A stretch of DNA of 64,000 nt from JABMQB01 sp964408795 (GCA_964408795.1 CAYPAW010000054.1:30410-94409); one strand, 5' to 3'. Numbered from the stretch's first letter, positions 8,475 through 17,982 are shown. A program made the numbers and translations. The notes: a model not told the origin generated them from the sequence alone.

Positions 8475-8831
8475 TTATTTTTCTTTTCCTTTAATATACA
8501 GCGACTCATCGCCCTTTTCTCCAGTCCGGATGCGGTAGGATTCTTCCATAGGGAGAATGAATATTTTGCCATCGCCTATTTCGCCAGTCCAGGCTGAAGC
8601 CAAAATCGCATCCACGGTTTTTTGTAGATTCTTATCTCGGACAATAATGGAAAGCTTTGTCCGCTCGATAGAGCTGGTATCATAGGCAATCCCACGGTAG
8701 ACTCTCCCTTCGCGGGCTTGCCCGACACCTCTTACATCCCAGTAAGAGAAAAATTCTATGCCTGCAGCATGAAGTGCTTCCGAGACATCATTGAATTTTG
8801 TTTTTCTGATAATCGCTTCAATTTTTTTCAT
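8475..8831 (-). CDS. glnK: P-II nitrogen regulatory protein
   Basis: This P-II signal protein (118 residues) senses 2-oxoglutarate and ATP/ADP and controls Amt. The start MKKIEAIIRKTKF matches the family, the T-loop lies at about residues 37-55 with the tyrosine usually uridylylated in other bacteria at Y50 (YRGIAYD), and TGEIGDGKIFILP is the C-terminal signature. It is the first gene of the glnK-amt operon. A TACCTTTA sequence (a near -7 element) lies about 25 bases upstream of its start on the minus strand, immediately next to an 18-bp perfect-arm palindrome, so its transcription may be controlled there. Confidence 0.94.
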   Translation of the reverse strand: MKKIEAIIRKTKFNDVSEALHAAGIEFFSYWDVRGVGQAREGRVYRGIAYDTSSIERTKLSIIVRDKNLQKTVDAILASAWTGEIGDGKIFILPMEESYRIRTGEKGDESLYIKGKEK

Positions 8832-8861
8832 CTCATTACCATTGTTAATTTTTAAAGGTAT

Positions 8862-8879
8862 TCCCGATGTATATCGGGA
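8862..8879. promoter_or_regulatory. palindrome upstream of glnK
   Basis: TCCCGAT and ATCGGGA form perfect 7-bp arms around GTAT, about 30 bases upstream of the glnK start and beside a TACCTTTA near-promoter. It could be an operator, but the same arms recur at 56733-56750 in a tRNA remnant, so it may instead be a dispersed palindromic repeat. Confidence 0.4.
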
Positions 8880-8909
8880 TTAATCATCATCTTGAGTGTA
8901 TGTATTAAC

Positions 8910-9061
8910 CATGCTCGTTTCATACGTTTAAAATTTATAGTTAGTCCCATAACTTCATCCTAAATTTAAGAACGTATGGAACCGCTTCGCTCTCACATGA
9001 ACTTCTTTTAATCATTGCCTTTGGCGAACTTTTGATAAAAAAGTACATGTTCGTTTCATAT
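8910..9061 (+). repeat. interspersed ~150-bp repeat, copy B
   Basis: This is the second copy of the repeat, in the same orientation as copy A. CATGCTCGTTTCATA (8910-8924) and CATGTTCGTTTCATA (9046-9060) form 15-base direct repeats at its two ends with one mismatch. The inner part has GAACTTCTTTTAATCA (9000-9014 region) facing GATAAAAAAG, a long imperfect stem, with a small GCC-TTT-GGC hairpin in the loop. It lies upstream of glnK. Confidence 0.85.
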
Positions 9062-9189
9062 AAGCTCTTTTTTATTGTGTGAGCAAATAAAAGAAGAAAG
9101 ATAGAAAAACAGCTATAAAAGAATAAATAATCTATAAAATAGACATATAAATAACAATAATTTAATAAAAGAATTAAAAAAATAGAAAA

Positions 9190-9339
9190 ATGTTATATTG
9201 CAACAAAGTGTTTTTTCTATTGATAGCTCTTGACTTGCTGGGGAGATGGGTCGTACTACGAGTTTTGATCAAAATCATTCACCGATCCGAAAGCTCCCGG
9301 GATGCCACGGGGATCGTCAACGTAAAGAACGTTCTTTAA
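9190..9339 (+). CDS. small uncharacterised ORF
   Basis: This is an open frame of 49 residues between the repeat and argH: a hydrophobic start (VFFLLIALDLLGRW) followed by a charged tail ending VNVKNVL. It follows a very A/T-rich stretch (9061-9190). I do not recognise it. It may be a gene fragment or chance; there is no promoter or partner gene to support expression. The rest of 9062-9454 shows nothing else identifiable. Confidence 0.2.
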   Translation: MLYCNKVFFLLIALDLLGRWVVLRVLIKIIHRSESSRDATGIVNVKNVL

Positions 9340-9454
9340 GGAACCCTCCTTTGCGTGCATCGTTTGAAAACACCTTATTTTTTACATCCTCATGAACTCT
9401 GGAGCGGAGTGGTTCTTTTTCTCCGGTTGAATAGCAACAATAGCCTAAATAAGA

Positions 9455-9462
9455 TATCTTTG
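9455..9462 (+). promoter_or_regulatory. -7 promoter element before argH
   Basis: TATCTTTG is a full match to TAnnTTTG, 23 bases before the argH ATG at 9486. No clear -33 TTTG is seen (GGTTGA lies near the right distance). Confidence 0.5.
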
Positions 9463-9485
9463 CAGAAATACTTTAAGAATTGATC

Positions 9486-10817
9486 ATGAAACTTTGGGAG
9501 GAGAAGAAAACATTAAATCAGGCCATAGAGAAATTTACCATTGGCAAAGACCGTGAATTGGATTTATATCTTGCTCCCTTTGACATTGCCGGCTCGCTGG
9601 CACACATCAAAATGCTCGAATCAGTGGGTCTGTTGAGCCACCAGGAATGGGTCAGGCTCGAAGGGGAATTGAAAAAATTGTATTCGAAATCTGTTCGTCG
9701 CGAATTGGTCATTGAGGAGGGGGTTGAGGATATCCATTCGCAAATTGAAATCTACCTGACCGAAGCGCTTGGCGATGTCGGGAAAAAGATACACAGCGGT
9801 CGATCACGAAACGACCAGGTTTTGGTAGACCTGAAACTCTTTATGCGGGAGGCAATCAACGAGGTGGCTTGGAAATGTTCCGATCTGGCCGACTTGCTGA
9901 TCCGGAGGAGTTTTGAAAACAAAGATGTTCTGATGCCTGGTTATACCCATCTTCAGGTAGCGATGCCCTCCTCTTTTGGTCTGTGGTTTGGTGCGTATGC
10001 CGAAAGCCTGGCCGATGATCTGCAACTGCTTTTATCGGCCTATAAGATTGTGAACCAAAATCCCCTGGGTTCTGCCGCAGGGTATGGCTCCTCATTCCCC
10101 CTGAACAGAAAAATGACCACGGAACTTCTGGGATTCGAATCGCTCAATTACAATGTGATTTATGCACAAATGGGAAGGGGAAAAACAGAAAAAATTGTTT
10201 CCTATGCCCTGGCAAATATCGCTTCAACCCTTTCGAAGTTTGCCTTTGATGTTTGCCTGTTCATGAGCCAAAACTTTGGTTTTGTGAGTCTTCCTGACGA
10301 ATTTACAACCGGTTCGAGCATTATGCCTCACAAAAAGAATCCCGATGTTTTTGAACTTATCCGGGCTAAATGCAACAAGTTGCAGGCAATGCCCCAGCAA
10401 ATCATCACAATCGCCAACAATTTACCCAGCGGTTATTTCAGAGACCTCCAGATCATAAAGGAAATTTTTCTCCCCTCTTTCGATGAATTGATGAATTGTA
10501 TGGAAATAACCCTGCTCGCCGTGGAAAATATTTCAATCAATAAAAACATCCTCAACGATTCAAAATACAATTCCCTGTTCAGCGTTGAGGAGGTGAACAA
10601 AAGGGTTCAGGCCGGTATCCCCTTCAGAGATGCCTATAAACAGGTACGTGAAATGATCCAGGAAGGGAATTATAAACCGGAAAAAAGGGTAACATACACC
10701 CATGAGGGAAGCATCGGAAATTTATGCCTTGATGAAATAAAAGAGAGAAAAAACCGGATTCTGACGGAATTTAACTTCCTGATTGCGAAGGAAGCAATCC
10801 GAAAATTAACTACGTAG
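9486..10817 (+). CDS. argH: argininosuccinate lyase
   Basis: ArgH splits argininosuccinate into arginine and fumarate, the last arginine step. The 443-residue protein belongs to the fumarase/aspartase superfamily, with the signature GSSIMPHKKNPD (residues 276-287), the HSGRSRNDQV loop near residue 103 and the catalytic histidine region YTHLQ (H155). The superfamily loop more often reads PQKKNP; the histidine is a small variation. A TTG at 9480 could open the frame two codons earlier, but ATG 9486 gives the normal start and sits well behind the -7 element. It stands alone between the glnK side and gltB, away from the other arginine genes. Confidence 0.95.
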   Translation: MKLWEEKKTLNQAIEKFTIGKDRELDLYLAPFDIAGSLAHIKMLESVGLLSHQEWVRLEGELKKLYSKSVRRELVIEEGVEDIHSQIEIYLTEALGDVGKKIHSGRSRNDQVLVDLKLFMREAINEVAWKCSDLADLLIRRSFENKDVLMPGYTHLQVAMPSSFGLWFGAYAESLADDLQLLLSAYKIVNQNPLGSAAGYGSSFPLNRKMTTELLGFESLNYNVIYAQMGRGKTEKIVSYALANIASTLSKFAFDVCLFMSQNFGFVSLPDEFTTGSSIMPHKKNPDVFELIRAKCNKLQAMPQQIITIANNLPSGYFRDLQIIKEIFLPSFDELMNCMEITLLAVENISINKNILNDSKYNSLFSVEEVNKRVQAGIPFRDAYKQVREMIQEGNYKPEKRVTYTHEGSIGNLCLDEIKERKNRILTEFNFLIAKEAIRKLTT

Positions 10818-10934
10818 CTTCTTACTTCCTTCATACATCCACTGTTAAACCCCCCAAAACCCCTTCCAAAGTTAACTTTATGTTATTTGAAGTGTGTTTT
10901 AGGACATAAAAATGAAATAATGACACATTTATCC

Positions 10935-10942
10935 TATATTTG
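10935..10942 (+). promoter_or_regulatory. -7 promoter element before gltB
   Basis: TATATTTG matches TAnnTTTG. It lies 125 bases before the gltB ATG, implying a leader of roughly 115 bases in which I see no strong structure. Confidence 0.4.
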
Positions 10943-11066
10943 ATATCATTTCGTAAGAATAATTTATTATTTTCTTTCAATTAGAAAAATAAAGGGTTCA
11001 ACAACCAACATGTGGGCAGGGGAATATTGGGTGAATTGGAAGAAAAGGAAAGACAGCTAAGGAACA

Positions 11067-14000
11067 ATGAGCAAGAAGCGAATACCAGGAGTCCGGGGAT
11101 TATACGATCCCAAAAATGAACACGATAGTTGCGGAATTGGATTTGTGGCTCATATCAAGGGAAAACCGTCGCATGAGATTATAGAGCGGGGCCTTGATGT
11201 ACTACTGAATATGGAACACAGGGGAGCCACCAGTGCTGACAATAAAACCGGCGACGGAGCTGGTTTGCTCATGCAGGTTCCGCATGAATTTATTACAGAA
11301 GTCCTGAAAATGGATGTAGGTGAACAGGGCCAGTACGGGACAGGCCTCCTTTTTTTGCCGAAGAATGAACACGAAGCCAGCCTTTGTATCGACGTGTTGA
11401 CGGAAAACATCAAAGCGGAAGGACTTTCTTTGGTGGGGTACCGTGATGTCCCCGTCGACAGCTTGGCTCCGGGCGATATTGCAAAAACCACTGAACCGGC
11501 TATCAGACAGGTGTTTGTTAAAGCCGATATGGAACAAGACGCCCTTGAGCGGAAATTGTATACCGTACGAAAAAGGACAGAAAAAACCATCCGCGAGTCT
11601 ACCCTCAAACACAAAAAAAGTTTTTACCAGCCCAGCTTTTCTTCCAAGGTAATGATCTATAAAGGGATGTTAACTCCCGGGCAGTTAAGCGACTACTTTC
11701 CCGATCTCCACCACAAGAAGTGTAAAAGTGCCATAGCCCTGGTACACTCAAGGTTTAGCACGAATACCTTTCCCACATGGGATCTGGCGCAACCTTTCAG
11801 GTTGGTGGCCCACAACGGCGAAATTAATACCATCCGGGGCAACCGGTTGTGGATGCAGGCACGGGAAGCATTGATGAAATCGGAATTTTTCGGTGAGGAT
11901 CTGCTCAAACTCCTCCCGGTGATTGAGCCTGGAAAATCGGATTCGGCATCGTTCGACAATGTGCTGGAATTTCTGCATATGGCTGGCCGGTCGTTGCCTC
12001 ATTCCCTCTGTATGATGATCCCGGAGTCGTTCAATGAGAAAAACCCGATCCCGGAAAGCCTTAAAGCCTTTTACGAATACCACTCAACCATCATGGAACC
12101 CTGGGATGGCCCGGCATCCATGGTATTCTCGGACGGAAGGTATATCGGAGGAACCCTCGACAGAAACGGATTACGCCCTTCGCGGTATGTGATCACAAAA
12201 AACAACCTCATCGTAATGGGATCCGAAGTGGGCGTCCAACCTTTTCCTCCGGAAGAGATAAAAGAAAAAGGACGGTTACGCCCAGGGAAAATTCTGCTCG
12301 TTGACACTCAACTCGGAATCATCATTCCGGACAAGGAAGTGAAAGACCAGCTCAGCAAACGAAACCCATATACGATGTGGCTTAAGGAAAACCGAACCCT
12401 GATGAGCCATATCGTTGTAAAAAAACGGGTCCCTTCGGCCATGGAACATTTCGATGTGTATTCAAAAGTGTTTGGTTATTCAAAAGAAGAGGTGTACGAG
12501 TTGATCAAACCCATGAGCATCAACGGGGCTGAACCAACCAGTTCCATGGGGAATGATATACCCCCTGCCGTATTTTCGGATAAACCAAAACGCTTGTTTG
12601 ACTACTTCAGGCAAAATTTTGCACAAGTCACCAATCCTCCCATTGACCCCATACGGGAAGGATTGGTAATGGCCCTGACCAATTATATTGGTTCCTTAAA
12701 CTCAAACATTCTCATTGAAAGCCCCGAACATTGCAGGCTGATTAAATTTACCGGCCCTCTTATTACCAACACCGACCTGGGAAAAATAAAAGACCTCAAG
12801 GATGAGATGTTTTCCCATAAAACCATTCCCATGGTGTTTCCTGTAAAAGAAGGAGTGAAGGGATTTAAAAAAGCCCTGGATCGGATGCTGGCTGATGCTG
12901 AGAAAGCGGTTGATGATCAAAAGAATTACATCATTTTGACCGACCGGCCTATTTCCAAAGACGTTGCTCCCATTCCTTCGCTTCTGGCAGTTGCTGCGGT
13001 GCACCACCACCTGATCAGAGCTCAAAAACGCATGCAGGTCGGGTTAATTGTTGAGACCGGGGAACCACGCGAAGTCAACCATTTTGCCCTGCTCCTCGGC
13101 TATGGAGCCAGTGTTATTAACCCTTACCTGGCTTTTGCCGCTATTGACTTCATGGTGAAAGAGGGGAAAATCGACCTGGAATACAAAGTGGCCCGAAAAA
13201 ATTATATCAAAGCCATCGACAAAGGACTCCTCAAGGTGCTATCTAAAATGGGAATATCTACCCTTCGGAGTTACCACGGGGCCCAGATTTTTGAAGCCAT
13301 TGGCATACACGAAACGATCATTGGGAAGTATTTCTCCGGGACCACATCAAAGATTGGAGGCATTGGCCTGGAGGAGATTTACAGGGAAGCAGTTATGTTC
13401 CATGAAGAAGCCTACAAGCCTCAAATTACTCCTGAACGGTTCCGTTTTGAGCACAGCGGGAATTATGCATGGAGGAAATATGGGGAACACCATGCCTGGA
13501 ACCCTGAAACAATCGGGCTCTTGCAGTGGTCAACCCGGATCAATGATTACAATAAATACAAGGAGTTTGCCGCTCTTTCCGATCAACAAAATGCAAAACC
13601 CACCTTTATCCGGAGTTGCTTTAAGCTGAAGCGGAATCCGATTCCGGTGGAAGAAGTAGAACCGGTTGAAGAAATCATGAAGCGCTTTGTTACCGGTGCC
13701 ATGTCTTACGGATCCATCAGCAAGGAGGCGCATGAGGCGTTGGCTGTCACCATGAACACAATAGGCGGAAGGAGCAATACCGGCGAAGGAGGCGAAGACA
13801 CCGCACGTTTTGCCACGGTGAAAAACAGTAAAATTAAACAAGTTGCTTCAGGCCGGTTTGGGGTGACAACCCATTATATCGTAAATGCGGAAGAGTTGCA
13901 GATAAAAATCGCCCAGGGAGCCAAGCCTGGGGAAGGAGGTCAGTTGCCCGGTTTCAAGGTGAATAAGATTATTGCCCGGCTCCGAAATTCAACTCCGGGA

Positions 14001-15590
14001 ATCACCTTGATTTCTCCTCCTCCCCATCACGATATCTATTCGATTGAAGACCTGGCTCAGTTAATTTATGACCTGAAAGTGACCAATCCACAGGCAAAAG
14101 TATCGGTTAAACTGGTTGCTGAAAATGGCATCGGAACGATTGCTGCCGGGGTTGCGAAAGCATATTCCGATATTATTGTTCTGGCCGGGGGAGAAGGAGG
14201 TACGGGAGCCAGCCCGGCCAGTTCAATTAAACATGCAGGATTACCCGTTGAACTTGGGATTGCTGAAACCCAACAAACACTTGTGCTGAACAACCTGCGC
14301 GGAAGAGTGAAACTCCAGGTTGACGGCCAGCTGAAAACAGGCCGCGATGTGGTTACCCTCGGATGTTTTGGCGCCGAAGAATTCGGTTTCTCAACCGTTG
14401 CCCTTATTGTGCTGGGATGTGTCATGATGCGAAAATGCCATATGAATACCTGTCCTGCAGGAATTGCAACCCAGGATAAAAAATTGAGAAAACGGTTTAC
14501 CGGAAAAGCGGAGTATACCATCAATTATTTCAGGTTTATTGCCCGGGAGGTAAGGGAATACCTGGCTGAAATGGGATTCAGAAAATTCGAGGATATCGTT
14601 GGAAGAACCGATCTACTCGAAGTGAACATGAAAAGCTTCAACTGGAAAATGAAAAATATCGACTTTTCAGGATTGCTCTATAAACCGAAAGAAGCCGGTG
14701 TTTTTGATACGCATAATACGCATCCGAATACTAGGAATATATCAGACCACCTTGATTTTGAATTGATACGCAAAGCAAAAAAAGCAATCAATGGGGCGGG
14801 AAAAGTCTGGATCTCAAAAAATATTGGAAATACAGACCGCACAACAGGTGCCATGCTTTCCGGTGTGATTGCAAAAAAATATGGTGAAGCTGGCTTGCCC
14901 GATGATACCATACACTGTGCCTTCCATGGAACGGCAGGACAGAGTTTTGGAGCTTTCCTGTGTAAAGGAATTACTTTCCGGCTCGAAGGGGATGCCAATG
15001 ATTACATCGGTAAAGGTCTTTCCGGAGGAAAAATTATTGTGGTGCCTCCGCTGGGATCATCCTTCAGACCGGAAGAGAATATCATTGTTGGAAATACCTC
15101 GTTATACGGAGCGACCCGTGGGGAGGCCTATATCAGGGGGGTGGCCGGAGAACGGTTTGCTGTAAGGAATTCGGGAGCTAAGGCAGTGATTGAAGGAACA
15201 GGCGATCACTGTTGTGAGTATATGACCGGCGGATGCGTGGTTGTCCTGGGTAAAACAGGAAGAAATTTTGCTGCCGGAATGAGCGGGGGAATTGCTTATG
15301 TAATGGACCAAACCGGAGATTTTGATTTTTATTGCAACAAAGGACTGGTGGACCTTCAGCCTGTCGGAGATCAAACCGATATCGATGAATTGCAAACCTT
15401 GATTAGCAGGCATATGATCTGTACAAACAGCAAAGTGGCATCCAATATATTGACAAACTGGGATGAATACTTGCCAAAATTTGTAAAAGTCATTCCATAT
15501 GAGTACAAAAAAGTGCTGGAAGAAATGAAAGTGAAAGAATTACAGAGAAAGTTGCAATTGACGGAAGACGATCCGTTGCGCCATGAATAG
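11067..15590 (+). CDS. gltB: glutamate synthase large subunit
   Basis: The large subunit of bacterial glutamate synthase makes two glutamates from glutamine and 2-oxoglutarate. At 1507 residues it has the full four-domain layout: an N-terminal class II glutaminase whose nucleophile is C22 (HDSCGIG) after a 21-residue propeptide, a central domain, the FMN-binding synthase barrel (GGRSNTGEGGED), a 3Fe-4S cluster motif (CVMMRKCHMNTC, in the CX5CX4C pattern), and the C-terminal beta-helix rich in glycine (GGCVVVLGKTGRNFAAGMSG). gltD follows after 33 bases. Together with glnK-amt it forms a nitrogen-assimilation neighbourhood; glutamine synthetase is not in the window. Confidence 0.97.
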   Translation: MSKKRIPGVRGLYDPKNEHDSCGIGFVAHIKGKPSHEIIERGLDVLLNMEHRGATSADNKTGDGAGLLMQVPHEFITEVLKMDVGEQGQYGTGLLFLPKNEHEASLCIDVLTENIKAEGLSLVGYRDVPVDSLAPGDIAKTTEPAIRQVFVKADMEQDALERKLYTVRKRTEKTIRESTLKHKKSFYQPSFSSKVMIYKGMLTPGQLSDYFPDLHHKKCKSAIALVHSRFSTNTFPTWDLAQPFRLVAHNGEINTIRGNRLWMQAREALMKSEFFGEDLLKLLPVIEPGKSDSASFDNVLEFLHMAGRSLPHSLCMMIPESFNEKNPIPESLKAFYEYHSTIMEPWDGPASMVFSDGRYIGGTLDRNGLRPSRYVITKNNLIVMGSEVGVQPFPPEEIKEKGRLRPGKILLVDTQLGIIIPDKEVKDQLSKRNPYTMWLKENRTLMSHIVVKKRVPSAMEHFDVYSKVFGYSKEEVYELIKPMSINGAEPTSSMGNDIPPAVFSDKPKRLFDYFRQNFAQVTNPPIDPIREGLVMALTNYIGSLNSNILIESPEHCRLIKFTGPLITNTDLGKIKDLKDEMFSHKTIPMVFPVKEGVKGFKKALDRMLADAEKAVDDQKNYIILTDRPISKDVAPIPSLLAVAAVHHHLIRAQKRMQVGLIVETGEPREVNHFALLLGYGASVINPYLAFAAIDFMVKEGKIDLEYKVARKNYIKAIDKGLLKVLSKMGISTLRSYHGAQIFEAIGIHETIIGKYFSGTTSKIGGIGLEEIYREAVMFHEEAYKPQITPERFRFEHSGNYAWRKYGEHHAWNPETIGLLQWSTRINDYNKYKEFAALSDQQNAKPTFIRSCFKLKRNPIPVEEVEPVEEIMKRFVTGAMSYGSISKEAHEALAVTMNTIGGRSNTGEGGEDTARFATVKNSKIKQVASGRFGVTTHYIVNAEELQIKIAQGAKPGEGGQLPGFKVNKIIARLRNSTPGITLISPPPHHDIYSIEDLAQLIYDLKVTNPQAKVSVKLVAENGIGTIAAGVAKAYSDIIVLAGGEGGTGASPASSIKHAGLPVELGIAETQQTLVLNNLRGRVKLQVDGQLKTGRDVVTLGCFGAEEFGFSTVALIVLGCVMMRKCHMNTCPAGIATQDKKLRKRFTGKAEYTINYFRFIAREVREYLAEMGFRKFEDIVGRTDLLEVNMKSFNWKMKNIDFSGLLYKPKEAGVFDTHNTHPNTRNISDHLDFELIRKAKKAINGAGKVWISKNIGNTDRTTGAMLSGVIAKKYGEAGLPDDTIHCAFHGTAGQSFGAFLCKGITFRLEGDANDYIGKGLSGGKIIVVPPLGSSFRPEENIIVGNTSLYGATRGEAYIRGVAGERFAVRNSGAKAVIEGTGDHCCEYMTGGCVVVLGKTGRNFAAGMSGGIAYVMDQTGDFDFYCNKGLVDLQPVGDQTDIDELQTLISRHMICTNSKVASNILTNWDEYLPKFVKVIPYEYKKVLEEMKVKELQRKLQLTEDDPLRHE

Positions 15591-15623
15591 GCCTACAAAA
15601 AGAGAATGTAAAAGAAAAATACC

Positions 15624-17072
15624 ATGGGTGATCCAAGAGGTTTTTTGACCATCCCGCGAAAAAATGGGGAGAACCGTCCGGTTCAGGAACGGATTTATGA
15701 TTATGGGGAGGTTGAACAAACGTTAAACCTGGATGACAGGCTGTTGCAGGCATCCCGGTGTATGGACTGCGGGATTCCTTTTTGCCATTGGGCATGCCCT
15801 GTGGGAAGTAAAATTCCCGAGTGGCAGGATGCCCTGTACAGAAGGAATTTCGAAGAGGCTTATGCCATCTTGCATTCAACCAACAGTTTTCCTGAAATAA
15901 CCGGCCGGATATGTCCTGCTCCATGCGAGAAATCGTGTGTTCTGGCTATTCATGAGGAACCCGTAACAATCAGGGAAAACGAATGTGCTACCGTGGAGCA
16001 GGCTTTCGAAAGAGGATGGATCGTAGCCAATCCTCCGAAAATCAGAACAGGCAGGAAAGTGGCAGTTATTGGTTCAGGTCCTGCCGGACTATCTGCAGCC
16101 GATGGGTTAAACAGAAACGGACACTGGGTTACTGTTTTTGAAAAAAACGATGCCATCGGAGGACTGTTACGTTACGGAATTCCTGATTTTAAACTGAATA
16201 AACGAGTCATTGACCGCAGAATCGATTTATTTAAAGAAGAAGGAATCGAATTCATAACCGGGGTTCAGGTTGGAGTAGATGTCAACAAAGAGGAGTTGTT
16301 GAATGCATACGATGCGGTTATCTTAGCCACCGGGGCTGAACACCCCCGCGATCTCAAGGTGGAAGGGCGTCATCTCAAAGGGATTCATTTTGCCCTGGAT
16401 TTTCTTATACAACAGAATAAAGTGGTTGCCGGCCAACAAATACCGGAAGAAAGCCGGATCCTTGCGAAAGACAAAAATGTGCTGGTCATCGGAGGGGGCG
16501 ATACAGGTTCCGACTGTGTAGGGACAGCCATCAGGCAGGGAGCCAGGAAAGTGGTTCAGATTGAGATCCTGTCCAAACCACCCGGGAAAAGGGACCCCAA
16601 CAATCCATGGCCATACTGGCCCTATACCTTGCATACCTCCAGTTCCCATGAAGAGGGGTGCGAAAGGCGGTGGAGTCTCTCCACAAAAAGATGGATCGGG
16701 GAGAACGGAATGGTAAAAATGGCAGAAGTTGTTACGGTCAAATGGCGAAAAGAAGAAGACGGAAAATGGCGCATGAGCGAAGTGCCGGGATCGGAAGAAC
16801 GAATCGATGCGGATCTGGTCCTGCTTGCATTGGGTTTTACCCAACCCATTCATCAGGGATTGTTGGACATTCTTGGGGTTGAATACACTCCGGACGGCAA
16901 GGTAAGCGTCGATGCCAGCAAGCGAACATCCGTAGCAGGGATCTTTGCTGCAGGAGATGTGGAAAGAGGAGCAAGCCTTGTGGTTCACGCCATTGAATGT
17001 GGGAAAACAGCTTCCGGCCATGTACATACATGGTTGCAAAAAATAAGCGGAGGAACCGCTACCCGGAAATGA
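15624..17072 (+). CDS. gltD: glutamate synthase small subunit
   Basis: GltD passes electrons from NAD(P)H through FAD and two 4Fe-4S clusters to GltB. The 482-residue protein has N-terminal cluster cysteines C46, C49, C54, C58 and C97, C101, C105 (CPAPCEKSC), the FAD dinucleotide fold (VIGSGPAGLSAAD) and a second NAD(P)H fold (VIGGGDTGSD). It ends with the GIFAAGDVERGASLVVHAI segment typical of this flavoprotein group. Its last 14 bases overlap the 3' end of the acyltransferase gene on the other strand. Spacing and order with gltB show a two-gene operon. Confidence 0.97.
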   Translation: MGDPRGFLTIPRKNGENRPVQERIYDYGEVEQTLNLDDRLLQASRCMDCGIPFCHWACPVGSKIPEWQDALYRRNFEEAYAILHSTNSFPEITGRICPAPCEKSCVLAIHEEPVTIRENECATVEQAFERGWIVANPPKIRTGRKVAVIGSGPAGLSAADGLNRNGHWVTVFEKNDAIGGLLRYGIPDFKLNKRVIDRRIDLFKEEGIEFITGVQVGVDVNKEELLNAYDAVILATGAEHPRDLKVEGRHLKGIHFALDFLIQQNKVVAGQQIPEESRILAKDKNVLVIGGGDTGSDCVGTAIRQGARKVVQIEILSKPPGKRDPNNPWPYWPYTLHTSSSHEEGCERRWSLSTKRWIGENGMVKMAEVVTVKWRKEEDGKWRMSEVPGSEERIDADLVLLALGFTQPIHQGLLDILGVEYTPDGKVSVDASKRTSVAGIFAAGDVERGASLVVHAIECGKTASGHVHTWLQKISGGTATRK

Positions 17073-17982
17073 GCGGTATGTCCTTCGGACGTTTGTGTTT
17101 CCAACGCCTGTGTGACCATAGATAATATTCCGGTTTTTCCCGGATAATAAGCTCCATTTTACGGACATAGGCAACCAGAATATCTTTTGCTTCCATTCCA
17201 TCGTAGGATTCAAACAACGGAGAATGGTAGACTTCATATTTCCCCCGTCCGGTTTTTTTTACATATTCAAAGACCAGGGGTTGTTTGGTGCGGAAAGCAA
17301 TCTTCTCAGGGCCTGAGAAAAAAGCCGTCTCCTGGTTCAAAAAACGAATCCATGATTTTGTATTGGGTTGGGGTGACTGGTCAGCCAGAAGCCAGATTGC
17401 CCGGGGAATCTTTAACCGGGAGAACTCAATGACCATTCGGGGTGTTTTTTCCATGGGAACCATCACCGGATGATAGCGCTTCCTGCTTTTTAACAGAAAG
17501 TTGTTGAAAGTAAGGTTGTTCCGTGTGGGGGAATAAACAGCGATAAGCTGATGAGACAGAAGGGCTGGCATTAACGAACACCATTCCCAGTTGTTGTAAT
17601 GCATCCCCACAATAATGACCGACTTGCCTTCCCGGTAATAACGGTCAAAAAGCGCAAGATTCTTAAAGACGATGTGCTTTTCAAGGGTTCTCCTGCGCAT
17701 ACTGTAAGCTTTTAATCCTTCAACCAAAAGATCGCATAAGTGTCTGTAAAACTTGTGGGCGATCATCCGGATTTCCTTGTTGGTTTTTTCAGGAAAAGAG
17801 TTTGTAAGATTCGATAAAACCACTTTTTTCCGGTATTTGATAAGGTAACGGATCAGAACATAGCCGATCGTTGAGAGCCCGTATAAAACAGCCAGGGGCA
17901 GGTACGAAAAAGCCTTCAGCAGGGCAACAACCAACTCATTCAAGACCCTGTGGGACCATTTTTCCTGGGAGGAATTTTTCAT
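17059..17982 (-). CDS. LpxL/HtrB-family lipid A acyltransferase
   Basis: This is a lysophospholipid/lipid A acyltransferase of the HtrB/LpxL group, expected to add a secondary acyl chain to lipid A at the inner membrane. The 307-residue protein has a hydrophobic N-terminal segment (about residues 18-45), the catalytic HX4E motif at H128-E133 (GMHYNNWEW), the LLADQSP segment and a basic C-terminal end (WSHRRWKHKRP). A TTG at 17997 would add five residues, but ATG 17982 is the better start. It converges on gltD with a 14-base overlap. A TACTTTCG sequence upstream is one base off the -7 consensus. Confidence 0.85.
   Translation of the reverse strand: MKNSSQEKWSHRVLNELVVALLKAFSYLPLAVLYGLSTIGYVLIRYLIKYRKKVVLSNLTNSFPEKTNKEIRMIAHKFYRHLCDLLVEGLKAYSMRRRTLEKHIVFKNLALFDRYYREGKSVIIVGMHYNNWEWCSLMPALLSHQLIAVYSPTRNNLTFNNFLLKSRKRYHPVMVPMEKTPRMVIEFSRLKIPRAIWLLADQSPQPNTKSWIRFLNQETAFFSGPEKIAFRTKQPLVFEYVKKTGRGKYEVYHSPLFESYDGMEAKDILVAYVRKMELIIREKPEYYLWSHRRWKHKRPKDIPLISG

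Noticed and set aside
6731..9061. glnK-amt as a composite transposon
   Set aside because: No transposase gene, no terminal inverted repeats on the copies, and the third copy lies far away with no linked cargo, so only repeat-flanked is claimed.
16323..17237. 304-codon minus-strand open frame
   Set aside because: Lies across gltD antisense and the acyltransferase gene; no recognisable motifs, cysteine- and phenylalanine-rich composition typical of shadow frames.
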